DNA of 12,521 nt from Candidatus Latescibacteria bacterium 4484_7 (lineage in GTDB: Bacteria > Krumholzibacteriota > Krumholzibacteriia > Krumholzibacteriales > Krumholzibacteriaceae). This document shows, one piece after another, positions 1-6,607 of the stretch. Within the stretch, counting starts at the first letter, position 1. Every line of letters starts with the position of its first letter. The stretch is taken from NCBI GenBank assembly GCA_002085285.1, contig NATK01000020.1, positions 1-12,521 on the forward strand. Direction: 5' to 3'. A model generated the notes under the pieces. It searched no databases, was not told where the DNA came from, and saw only the letters and a program-made list of their open reading frames with translations. A program made the translations under genes and the position numbers.

Positions 1-18
1 GATAATTTTCAGGCATAA

Positions 19-33
19 AACATATAATATGTT
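19..33. promoter_or_regulatory. 15-bp AT-rich palindrome, operator-like
   Basis: Perfect 7-bp arms AACATAT and ATATGTT surround a single central A. The size and symmetry suit a dimeric repressor site, possibly for a gene lying outside the window to the left. AT-rich palindromes of this size also arise by chance, so this is weak. Confidence 0.2.
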
Positions 34-55
34 GTTAATCCAGGAAAGTCGAAGG

Positions 56-73
56 TTTTTCCCCTCGGCATCG
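56..73. repeat. Left flanking direct repeat of palindromic element A
   Basis: The 18-mer TTTTTCCCCTCGGCATCG directly abuts the left end of palindromic element A. It recurs at 135-152 with one mismatch (A70 against C149). Two copies on either side of a palindromic insert resemble an aged target-site duplication, although 18 bp is long for most transposons. Confidence 0.6.
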
Positions 74-133
74 GGAACAGGAAGAGACAGGGTGACCCCC
101 TGTTATTAGGAGCCATGATGTATCTTCCGTTCC
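74..133 (+). repeat. Palindromic repeat element, copy A (MITE/REP-like)
   Basis: A 60-bp near-palindrome whose left arm begins GGAACAGGAAGAGACA and whose right arm ends in GTATCTTCCGTTCC. Read on the other strand, the right arm is GGAACGGAAGATACATCATG, matching the left arm with one gap and a few substitutions around a TGTTATTA centre. It also contains the shared blocks GGTGACCCC and CATGATGTAT. The same element recurs inverted at 1325-1385 and direct at 12426-12483. With no transposase in view it would be a non-autonomous or REP-like element; the fold could also act as an RNA hairpin. I do not recognise a named family. Confidence 0.7.
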
Positions 134-134
134 A

Positions 135-152
135 TTTTTCCCCTCGGCCTCG
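135..152. repeat. Right flanking direct repeat of palindromic element A
   Basis: The 18-mer TTTTTCCCCTCGGCCTCG matches 56-73 at 17 of 18 positions and starts one base after the right end of palindromic element A. Its partner and likely meaning are given at 56-73. Confidence 0.6.
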
Positions 153-272
153 AAAACGATCATCCAGCGTACATATTGAAGCTGTGTTGAATCATATGCA
201 GTCTGACCTGCTATTGATAGATAGCAGACCAGAGGAACTGGATCTCGACAGTAGATTATCATTATAATTCCT

Positions 273-353
273 TCGCCGATTCATGCACATTTTTTCGTAG
301 CGCCGGGAAAGGTCATCGCCGATTCATGCACATTTTTTCGTAGCGCCGGGAAA
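273..353. repeat. 38-bp perfect direct repeat, two units
   Basis: Two identical 38-bp units, 273-310 and 316-353, each start TCGCCGATTCATGCACATTT and end GCGCCGGGAAA. They are separated by the 5-base spacer GGTCA, giving a 43-bp period. No internal symmetry long enough for a CRISPR repeat or transposon end was seen. Complete identity points to a recent duplication or to selection on a repeated site. They lie about 100 bp upstream of the lipoprotein gene, so they could be paired regulator sites or a two-unit variable-number repeat. Confidence 0.85.
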
Positions 354-453
354 TGCCATATGATATATTTTCAATGAATGGTTTACTTATGAAAAGCGAT
401 CCGAAAATAGTAAAGATATTAACAAACAAAACTGTAAGAAGGGGGGATTCTCC

Positions 454-1191
454 GTGAAGTACATGTATCTCGTCTTTTTCATGCTGTTGGCGCTGTTCTC
501 TTGCTCGTCGACGACAAAGTTTATCACCATGGATGAATTTATTAGTGCTCGCAGCGATACAACCGCCGGCAACTACAAATTATTCAAATATATCAACGGA
601 TTGACAGCGAAAGACTATTACACCCTTCTAAAAAGGGTAAAGAGGGGAGACAGTTTGGATGCAAGCGATTTCTTTACTCTTCGAATGGCGTACACGAAGA
701 CCAAGGAATATTCACCCTATGCAGAGACAGTGGAGAGGCAAAGGAGAATAAGGAAATATTTGTTTTCCTCGCCTGATTATAAAAAAGCGATAACGATAGC
801 CGATTCAACGCTAAGCAGCGATTATGTGGACATAAAATCCCATTTTTATTGTACGGTTGCATATGATCTTCTCGGCGACTCTCTAAAGGCAGAATTTCAT
901 GCTAAGATATTCAGGAACCTAATAGGTTCGATTTTTCTTAGTGGAAATGGTAAGAGTCCTAAAAACGCCTTTATAGTAATCTGCGTCGGGGAAGAATATA
1001 GTTTGCTGGAAGCGCTTGGACTTAGCGTCGATGAACAGGCTTTAATATCTCAAGACGGCAGTTATTTCGATTTGTTAGAAGTTTCGGATAAGGAAAAGAA
1101 AACCAGGAAGAAGATTTATTTTAATATCGATCTGCCGTTCAATGAAATGAGCAGACGAATTTCGCATAGGTTGAGTCGGGATTCCCTATGA
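454..1191 (+). CDS. DUF4919-like outer-membrane lipoprotein
   Basis: This 245-residue protein starts with a short type II signal peptide: hydrophobic residues 4-15, then lipobox LFSC with lipidated Cys17 followed by Ser18, compatible with outer-membrane sorting. The mature part is helical and tetratricopeptide-like (about 40-155). It is followed by SGNGKS (163-168), EEYSLL (180-185) and the beta strand IYFNI (221-225), which I recognise from memory as the DUF4919 pattern; no function is established for that family. The GTG start at 454 is chosen because a strong Shine-Dalgarno (AAGGGGGG, 439-446) sits seven bases upstream; ATG 463 is the alternative. Codons are visibly more AT-rich than in the neighbouring genes, and palindromic elements A and B lie on either side, hinting at horizontal acquisition, probably from Bacteroidota. 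It has no obvious operon partner. Confidence 0.8.
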   Translation: MKYMYLVFFMLLALFSCSSTTKFITMDEFISARSDTTAGNYKLFKYINGLTAKDYYTLLKRVKRGDSLDASDFFTLRMAYTKTKEYSPYAETVERQRRIRKYLFSSPDYKKAITIADSTLSSDYVDIKSHFYCTVAYDLLGDSLKAEFHAKIFRNLIGSIFLSGNGKSPKNAFIVICVGEEYSLLEALGLSVDEQALISQDGSYFDLLEVSDKEKKTRKKIYFNIDLPFNEMSRRISHRLSRDSL

Positions 1192-1195
1192 CGCT

Positions 1196-1235
1196 GCTCG
1201 GTTTTTGAGCAAAAACATGTTCTTGCGTTTTTGCT
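1196..1235 (+). terminator. Hairpins after the lipoprotein gene, possible terminator
   Basis: Two overlapping stem-loops begin five bases after the stop codon. GCTC/GAGC (1196-1199 with 1207-1210) is a small one. AGCAAAAAC/GTTTTTGCT (1208-1216 with 1227-1235) is a perfect 9-bp stem with a 10-base loop. The larger stem is A/T-rich and has no long T-run after it, so it is not a textbook intrinsic terminator, but its position suits 3'-end formation. Confidence 0.35.
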
Positions 1236-1265
1236 GATATGAATCGTTGGCTTGCAAGGGATGCC

Positions 1266-1282
1266 TTTCAGGCTGCCTGAAA
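1266..1282. promoter_or_regulatory. 17-bp perfect palindrome, operator-like
   Basis: TTTCAGGCTGCCTGAAA has 8-bp perfect arms around a single T. It lies about 190 bp upstream of the SDR start and about 75 bp after the lipoprotein stop. Such symmetry is typical of a dimeric repressor site; alternatively it may be a short cruciform or part of repeat debris around element B. No promoter could be placed confidently beside it. Confidence 0.3.
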
Positions 1283-1308
1283 CATTTGATCGATATGTAC
1301 ATTCATCC

Positions 1309-1401
1309 CATCCCAGTACAAAAAGGAAAGGGAGATACATCATGACCTCTGATATCATGGGGGGCACCTTGTCTCTTCCTGTTCCCGCTCATCCCAATAC
1401 A
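1309..1401. repeat. Direct repeats flanking palindromic element B
   Basis: CATCCCAGTACA (1309-1320) and CATCCCAATACA (1390-1401) share 11 of 12 bases, lie in the same orientation and frame the palindromic core at 1325-1385. Their sequence differs from the 18-mers around copy A, so each copy carries its own flanking duplication, as a target-site duplication would. The short length and single mismatch keep confidence moderate. Confidence 0.45.
1325..1385 (-). repeat. Palindromic repeat element, copy B (inverted relative to A)
   Basis: A 61-bp near-palindrome. On the minus strand it begins GGGAACAGGAAGAGACA, identical to copy A over that stretch, and carries the shared CATGATGTATCT block towards its other end. 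Both arms again read GGAA...GGAGA/AGAGA...ACA. It lies between the lipoprotein and the SDR gene and, with copy A, brackets the lipoprotein gene in opposite orientation. Because the element is nearly symmetric, orientation rests only on the asymmetric positions. Confidence 0.65.
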
Positions 1402-1473
1402 GAGCCATTGCAATCGAGGTACAATCTGCGCTACCATAGGTTCGTGGTTTAGCAGTAAAAAAGGAGTGAAACA

Positions 1474-2262
1474 ATGAATCTCGGACTCGAAAACAAACCG
1501 GTTCTCGTGATGGCCGCGAGCTCGGGGATCGGCAGGGGGGTTGCCCTCGAATTCGCCAGAGAGAAGGCAAGAGTAATGCTATTCGGCAGGTCCGAAGACA
1601 GGTTGAGGAAGACGCGGGACGAGATACGCGAGCTTACAGGCGCAGAGGTCGAATACACCGCAGGAGACATCACCAGAGGAGATGACATTGACGGTGTCGT
1701 AAGAGCGACGATCGAAGCGTTCGGCTCGATCTACGCACTTTTCAACAACACGGGAGGCCCGCCTGCGGGCAGATTCGACGATTTCAACGACAAGGCATGG
1801 GCCGCCGCATTCGAGCTGACGCTCCTCGCATACGTCCGTTCTATTAGGGCTGTTCTTCCCGTGATGCGCAAGGCGGGCAAGGGCCGCATCGTGAACAACA
1901 CGTCTTCTTCGATAAGACAGGCAATCGACGGGCTCATACTCTCCAACGCCTTCCGCACGGGGATAATGGGCATGACGAAGAGCCTCGCCAGAGAGCTCGC
2001 CCCCGAAGGCATCCTCGTAAACGTCGTCGGTGCGGGGAGAATCGGCACGGACAGGTTGAAATACCTCGACTCGATGAAGGCGGAACAGGAAGGAATCCCA
2101 CTCGAAGAGTATCAGAAGCGATTTGCCCGCAGCATTCCTGTGGGTCGTTACGGCTCGGCGGAGGAGCTCGGCAGGCTCGTCGTTTTCCTATGCTCAGAGG
2201 CGAACACATACATAACGGGACAGAGTATCCTCGTTGACGGCGGAATGATCACAGCTTACTGA
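1474..2262 (+). CDS. Atypical SDR-family oxidoreductase (BKR-like)
   Basis: This 262-residue protein has a Rossmann-fold short-chain dehydrogenase architecture. The nucleotide-binding loop is AASSGIG (14-20) instead of TGxxxGIG, the NNxG-type turn is NNTGG (91-95), and the C-terminal GRYGSAEELG and GQSILVDGG segments are typical of FabG-like enzymes. The catalytic Ser is present (SSS, 144-146), but the YxxxK pair is replaced by Ser157 and Arg161 in LSNAFRTG. This matches the BKR-like SDR subgroup (as I recall, cd05344) known for lacking a perfect NAD motif and tetrad. Substrate and even redox activity are therefore uncertain. The ATG at 1474 has a strong Shine-Dalgarno (AAGGAGTGA, 1461-1469). 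It appears monocistronic, or leads into the small ORF three bases downstream. Confidence 0.9.
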   Translation: MNLGLENKPVLVMAASSGIGRGVALEFAREKARVMLFGRSEDRLRKTRDEIRELTGAEVEYTAGDITRGDDIDGVVRATIEAFGSIYALFNNTGGPPAGRFDDFNDKAWAAAFELTLLAYVRSIRAVLPVMRKAGKGRIVNNTSSSIRQAIDGLILSNAFRTGIMGMTKSLARELAPEGILVNVVGAGRIGTDRLKYLDSMKAEQEGIPLEEYQKRFARSIPVGRYGSAEELGRLVVFLCSEANTYITGQSILVDGGMITAY

Positions 2263-2265
2263 GAG

Positions 2266-2451
2266 ATGTTTTATCAATCCCGGCGGAAATTCGTTAACCC
2301 AACGGATTATGGCAGATCCGGTCTCGTGCAGAAAGAATTGCAATGTATCGAATATCATCTTGAAGAAGCTGATGCAAAAGAGTTACAAATTGTAGAGTAT
2401 AATCAACAATTTTATCTTTATTGCAAAAGATGCAATGAAGCTTGCCGATAA
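2266..2451 (+). CDS. Small Cys-containing hypothetical protein (doubtful)
   Basis: A 61-residue ORF starting three bases after the SDR stop and ending before the preferred kinase start at 2492. I do not recognise it. It is charged, with a C-terminal cysteine cluster C53-x2-C56-x3-C60 in LYCKRCNEAC that could bind zinc. The tight spacing to the SDR stop would suit translational coupling, but there is no clear ribosome binding site and base use is more AT-rich than in the SDR. It could equally be the non-coding leader of the kinase gene or a gene remnant. Confidence 0.3.
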   Translation: MFYQSRRKFVNPTDYGRSGLVQKELQCIEYHLEEADAKELQIVEYNQQFYLYCKRCNEACR

Positions 2452-2491
2452 CTACTTATACAAAGGACCTTGGTATAAGCAGGATTGTGTA

Positions 2492-5400
2492 ATGAGCAAA
2501 ACCAATCAAAAGGAGATTCCAGATAGCAAACGTCTTAATTTCATGTTGCAAGCATTGCGCCTTGTCAACCGGCTTATTATAAGGGGAAAGGACTGCAAAA
2601 AGCTGCTGCAGGGGGTATCTGACGCCCTTACGCAGTCCGGTGCTTATGATACGGCGTGGATCATGCTGTTAGACAGGGCTTGCAACGTTGCGCCGGCTGA
2701 AGAAGAAGCTCGACTGCGCTCGGTCGATCAAGCCGACGAGCCGGCAGCTACGAAGAAGAAAGATGCGCGATCGAATTCTTCGGAGTCCATGGAAGGATCG
2801 ATTGGTCCAAGTGGGCTCGGCATCTCAATCGCTGTTCAATCAGGGCTTGGGGGCAGCTTCACGGAATTCGTCGAACAGGTTAGGCTCGGATCTCTGCCGC
2901 CTTGCTTCGGAAATGTTTTATCACAGGGAGAGCATCTTGTCATTGAGGATCCGTTTGAAACGTGCCCGGATTATCCTCTTCTGAGGGGCGGTAGAGACGA
3001 AGGAATTTTGAGCGTACCCATCGAATTTGACGGGAAGGTTCATGGTTTGTTGACCGTTTCGACGTCTGCGAGCTTTATTGTGGGTAAAGAAGATCAGGAT
3101 ATATTAGCCGAAATCGCCGCTGATATAGGATTTGCCGTGCACGAACTCGAGTTGGATAATAAGAGGGTGCGTGTCGAAGAGGAGCTGAGAAACGACGAAA
3201 CCCGACTGCGAACACTTTTCGAAACGGCTCACGACTCGATCTTCATAATGGATAAATCCACATTCATAGATTGTAACGATGCGACAGTCCAAATATTTGG
3301 GTGTGACAGCAAGGACGATATCCTCGGCCACTCTCCGTGGGAGTATTCACCTGAGAAGCAGCCCGATGGTCAGGATTCCCGAAAGAAGGCGATTGCATAT
3401 ATTCAAGCCGCTATCGACGGCACGCCTCAGCGTTTCTACTGGAAACATTCGTGGAAGAACGGTACGGAGTTTGACGCCGAGGTTTCCTTGAATGCTCTGA
3501 CCCTCAATGGGAAGACGTATCTTCAGGCCATCGTGAGAGACATCTCGGATATGGTGCAGGCACAGGAAGAATTGAAGCGAAGCGAAGAACTGTACCGTCT
3601 TAGTTTTACCAATGCGACAGATGTAATCTATTCGATGGATAGTGAAGGTACCCTCCTCTCGGTATCTCCAAGTGTAAAGAGGGTGCTGGGGTACGATCCC
3701 GAGAGCCTTGTTGGCAAGAAGTTTCATGAACTTGGCATCCTTGATCCGGATTATATTGATGACGTAGCAGATAATTTGGCACGGGTGTTTTCAGGAGAAA
3801 CGATCAACGCGGCTGTATTTGAATTTATTGCAAGGGGGGGTGAGAGGAAGATAGGCGAAGTCAGCGGGGCCCCACTCTGGCGCGACGGAAAAATCGCCGC
3901 TGTTGTCTCGGTTGCCAGGGACATAACCGAGCGCGTGAAAGCGGAGAAGATTAGAAACAAACAATACAATATCGTTCGCGCAATGGCGACAGCAGTAGAC
4001 CTGAACGAATTGTTCAAGATCGTCCGCAATGAATTGTCTGATTTGATAAGCACGAAAAATTTTGTACTGGCTCTCTACGATGAAGGAACGGGGTTGCTCT
4101 ATCCGCTGTTCGACGAAGACGAGAAAGACGATGTGCCCGATTCCTGGCCCGCTGCGAGGTCTTTGACGGGTAGAGTGGTGCTGAGCAAGAAGTCTATTTT
4201 GTTGAACAGAGAAGGGATAATGGAGCTTCTCGAAAGCGGAGAAATAGATGCCTACGGCACGATTCCCGAGGCTTGGTTAGGGGTGCCGCTCATCGCAGAT
4301 GAAGAGACGGTTGGCGCCATCGTGGTTCAGAATTACGATGAGGCCGAAACATACGACGGAAGTATCGTCGAAATGTTCGAGATGCTGGGTCACAGCCTGG
4401 GCAACTACATCAGTCGTAAACGGATAGAGGCGGAAAGGGAGAGATTGAGCGCAGCCATTGAACAGGCCGCTGAATCTGTCATCATTACTGATTCGGATGG
4501 TACGATAGAATATGTCAATCCATCATTCGAAAAGATTACAGGTTTTTCTCGATACGAGGCTATCGGGGATAACCCGAGGATACTCAAGAGCGGCGAGCAA
4601 GACGAAAAATTTTATAAAAATCTCTGGAATATAATCTCTAACGGCGGCGTATGGCACGGCCACTTTGTAAACAAGAGGAAAGACGGGACGCTGTATTCGG
4701 AAGAAGCGACAATTTCACCTGTATTCGACAGCTCGGGGGAAATCGTTCACTACGTGGCTGTAAAGCGTGACATCACGAGGGAGCTCGAATTGGAGGAGCA
4801 GTACCGTCAGGCTCAAAAGATGGAATCTATAGGGCGTCTTGCCGGCGGTGTTGCTCACGATTTCAACAACATGCTAAGTGTGATTCTGGGTTATACAGAG
4901 CTTGCTCTCATGAAACTCGACCCTTCTGATGAACTATACAACGATATGATGGAGATAAAGAAAGCGGGGCAAAGGTCGGCTGACATCACCTCGCAGCTCT
5001 TGGCATTCGCACGAAAGCAGACGATAATTCCGAAAGTCCTCGATCTGAATGAAAACGTCAACAATATGATCAAGATGTTGAGGCGCCTTATTGGCGAAAC
5101 TATAGAACTCATCTGGAAACCGGGCAAAGACCTGTGGACCGTCAAAATTGATCCGGCTCAGATCGATCAGATACTTGCCAATCTGTGTATCAATGCTCGA
5201 GATGCTATAGAAGGAAACGGAAAGATCATCATCGAAACAGAGAATGTTTCGATCGGCCAGAAATATTGCGCAGAGCGCCCCGAGATTTTCCCCGGCTCGT
5301 ATGTGATGCTGACCGTGAGTGACAACGGATGCGGTATGGATGAGGAAACACTGACTCATATCTTCGAGCCGTTCTTCACGACGAAACATCAGGGGGCGGG

Positions 5401-5938
5401 GACTGGTCTGGGCCTGGCTACGGTCTATGGAATACTAAAGCAGAACGGCGGTTTCATAGAAGTCGAGAGTCGCTTGGGGAAAGGGACTTCCTTCAAGATT
5501 TACATACCTCGCTATCTCAGCCCGGATTCGATACAAAGCGATAATCATCGAACAACTCCTTGCCGGGGTAAAGGCGAGTTGATCTTGATCGTCGAAGATG
5601 AAGAATCCATTTTGAGTTTGACCCGGACGATGCTCGAGCAATTCGGATTCGAGGTTATCACTGCTAAGACTCCGGTGGAAGGGTTGAAGCTGGCGAAGGA
5701 TTACGGAGAGAGAATAGCCCTGCTGGTTACCGATGTTATTTTGCCGGGAACGAACGGCAAGGATCTGGCTTTGGAGCTACGCCGTCTATTCCCGAAGATT
5801 AAAACACTTTTCATGTCTGGCTATACATCGGATGTGATCACAGAAGAAGGTGTCATAGACGAGGGTATCGATTTTATTCACAAACCATTCACGATGCCCG
5901 ATCTCGTATCGAAGGTTTGCGAGATATTGCAGAGATGA
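2492..5938 (+). CDS. Soluble hybrid sensor histidine kinase with GAF-PAS-PAS-GAF-PAS sensors and receiver
   Basis: This 1148-residue protein has no transmembrane helix, so sensing should be cytoplasmic. Order: GAF-like (about 20-215), PAS (229-350), PAS (365-485), GAF (490-640), PAS (650-770), dimerisation/phosphoacceptor domain with HDFNN (His789), and an HATPase domain with N-box Asn901, DNGCGM (944-949) and GAGTGLGL (968-975). A C-terminal receiver has acidic residues near 1035-1038, phosphoacceptor Asp1081 and Lys1131. All catalytic residues are intact. HDFNN kinases of this kind usually pass phosphate to a receiver, here possibly their own and then to a separate partner; no response regulator or HPt gene is adjacent, so it is an orphan. 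ATG 2492 is preferred over the in-frame ATG 2435 because AGGA (2481-2484) is correctly spaced only for 2492. The ligand is unknown; PAS/GAF sets of this kind often bind haem, flavin or small molecules. Confidence 0.95.
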   Translation: MSKTNQKEIPDSKRLNFMLQALRLVNRLIIRGKDCKKLLQGVSDALTQSGAYDTAWIMLLDRACNVAPAEEEARLRSVDQADEPAATKKKDARSNSSESMEGSIGPSGLGISIAVQSGLGGSFTEFVEQVRLGSLPPCFGNVLSQGEHLVIEDPFETCPDYPLLRGGRDEGILSVPIEFDGKVHGLLTVSTSASFIVGKEDQDILAEIAADIGFAVHELELDNKRVRVEEELRNDETRLRTLFETAHDSIFIMDKSTFIDCNDATVQIFGCDSKDDILGHSPWEYSPEKQPDGQDSRKKAIAYIQAAIDGTPQRFYWKHSWKNGTEFDAEVSLNALTLNGKTYLQAIVRDISDMVQAQEELKRSEELYRLSFTNATDVIYSMDSEGTLLSVSPSVKRVLGYDPESLVGKKFHELGILDPDYIDDVADNLARVFSGETINAAVFEFIARGGERKIGEVSGAPLWRDGKIAAVVSVARDITERVKAEKIRNKQYNIVRAMATAVDLNELFKIVRNELSDLISTKNFVLALYDEGTGLLYPLFDEDEKDDVPDSWPAARSLTGRVVLSKKSILLNREGIMELLESGEIDAYGTIPEAWLGVPLIADEETVGAIVVQNYDEAETYDGSIVEMFEMLGHSLGNYISRKRIEAERERLSAAIEQAAESVIITDSDGTIEYVNPSFEKITGFSRYEAIGDNPRILKSGEQDEKFYKNLWNIISNGGVWHGHFVNKRKDGTLYSEEATISPVFDSSGEIVHYVAVKRDITRELELEEQYRQAQKMESIGRLAGGVAHDFNNMLSVILGYTELALMKLDPSDELYNDMMEIKKAGQRSADITSQLLAFARKQTIIPKVLDLNENVNNMIKMLRRLIGETIELIWKPGKDLWTVKIDPAQIDQILANLCINARDAIEGNGKIIIETENVSIGQKYCAERPEIFPGSYVMLTVSDNGCGMDEETLTHIFEPFFTTKHQGAGTGLGLATVYGILKQNGGFIEVESRLGKGTSFKIYIPRYLSPDSIQSDNHRTTPCRGKGELILIVEDEESILSLTRTMLEQFGFEVITAKTPVEGLKLAKDYGERIALLVTDVILPGTNGKDLALELRRLFPKIKTLFMSGYTSDVITEEGVIDEGIDFIHKPFTMPDLVSKVCEILQR

Positions 5939-6093
5939 TACTGACCCCCCCACCCAGAATCCTTATAATCCTTATATATGTTGTTTTCATCGAGAAGCTC
6001 GGAATATTGAGTTCCGGGAAGATTATGTGACAATCTATTGGCTAATATCTTGTGCCAGTCTGTTTTGTTTATGATCGAGGGACCTTGAATCTC
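5939..6093. other. Kinase 3' flank: short repeats and a weak hairpin
   Basis: A run of seven C (5944-5951 region) is followed by a 9-bp tandem repeat AATCCTTAT (5958-5966 and 5967-5975) and a 5-bp stem CGGAA/TTCCG (6000-6004 with 6012-6016) lacking a T-tract. None is a convincing terminator. No gene is visible. Confidence 0.4.
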
Positions 6094-6110
6094 TTGGCAT
6101 AAAAGTTGCG
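6094..6110 (+). promoter_or_regulatory. Sigma-54 (-24/-12) promoter
   Basis: TTGGCATAAAAGTTGCG matches the RpoN consensus TGGCAYRNNNNTTGCW at every defined position except the last (G for W), with the required spacing between GG and GC. Transcription would start near 6121, leaving a leader of about 55 bases before the small exported protein's ATG at 6177. It implies control by a bacterial enhancer-binding protein; no clear upstream activator site was identified. Confidence 0.65.
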
Positions 6111-6176
6111 ATTTCAATTTTTCTTGTGGTTCATTTGCAAGCTCTTGGCTTTGTGGTTTTATTTAGGAGGGATAAG

Positions 6177-6554
6177 ATGACGAGGAAATTGATTATATCG
6201 ACGTTGTTCTCGATCGTGCTTATAATTTCTTTTCAACTGCTCAATCCGGTTTCTGCCCTAACGCAGCCTTCATCCGATGAAAAACTACTCGGAGTTGTTG
6301 TCAATGCATACGGCGACTCAATAGCGGTGACCGGCTATTGCATATATGTAAAGGACGGCAAGGAGATCGAACGGGAACTAGAGAAGGACAACGCCTGGGG
6401 GTGGAGTTTCCGTGGTGAGTACATTAAAGAGGTCAAGATGCAAAAGGTCTCCGGTGATGCTTCTTACGAGCTTTTCGTCATGGAAGGCGATGAGATGGTA
6501 TTCCAATCCGAGCGAACCAGTTCGACAGACCCAATTATTTACAAAAGGAAATGA
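6177..6554 (+). CDS. Small exported protein of unknown function
   Basis: A 125-residue protein starting with a clear signal peptide: TRK at residues 2-4, hydrophobic 5-22, and VSA (25-27) as a signal peptidase I site. The mature part of about 98 residues is predicted by eye to be mainly beta (GVVVNAYGDSIAVTGYCIYV, then alternating charged and hydrophobic strands), with one Cys, so it should act in the periplasm or outside the cell. I do not recognise a family. The in-frame ATG at 6126 is rejected because AGGAGG (6165-6170) sits six bases before 6177 and because the signal peptide starts there. The sigma-54 promoter 67-83 bp upstream makes it the likely first gene of its transcript, possibly continuing into trmO 53 bp downstream. 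Confidence 0.75.
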   Translation: MTRKLIISTLFSIVLIISFQLLNPVSALTQPSSDEKLLGVVVNAYGDSIAVTGYCIYVKDGKEIERELEKDNAWGWSFRGEYIKEVKMQKVSGDASYELFVMEGDEMVFQSERTSSTDPIIYKRK

Positions 6555-6607
6555 TTCCGAGGCTTCTTCTTGTCGACAAATAAAAGAGAAAGTATTATCT
6601 TTGAACC

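Larger units (their letters stand above)
1..453. other. Gene-free, repeat-rich leader region
   Basis: No convincing gene lies here. The short frames on the minus strand cross the repeats described separately and resemble no family I know. The stretch holds a 15-bp palindrome (19-33), palindromic repeat copy A (74-133) with its flanking direct repeats (56-73 and 135-152), and a 38-bp tandem duplication (273-353). The AT-rich stretch just before the lipoprotein gene (about 355-438) must carry that gene's promoter, but I could not pick a clear -35/-10 pair. Confidence 0.6.

Noticed and set aside
74..133. The palindromic element might be an integron attC site.
   Set aside because: The ends do not fit the RYYYAAC and GTTRRRY core sites, and there is no integrase or cassette-like gene array.
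273..353. Two identical repeats might be a minimal CRISPR array.
   Set aside because: The spacer is only 5 bp, the repeat has no suitable partial palindrome, and no cas gene is present.
1270..1281. AGGCTGCCTGAA resembles a DNA uptake sequence dialect of Neisseriaceae, and its other strand resembles a second dialect.
   Set aside because: The double match follows from the palindrome itself. There is only one copy in 12.5 kb, whereas uptake sequences are dense, and the gene content does not look neisserial.
1408..1437. TTGCAA and TACCAT, 18 bp apart, as a promoter for the SDR gene.
   Set aside because: The -10 is poor (TACCAT) and the -35 matches only partly; similar pairs are easy to find by chance.
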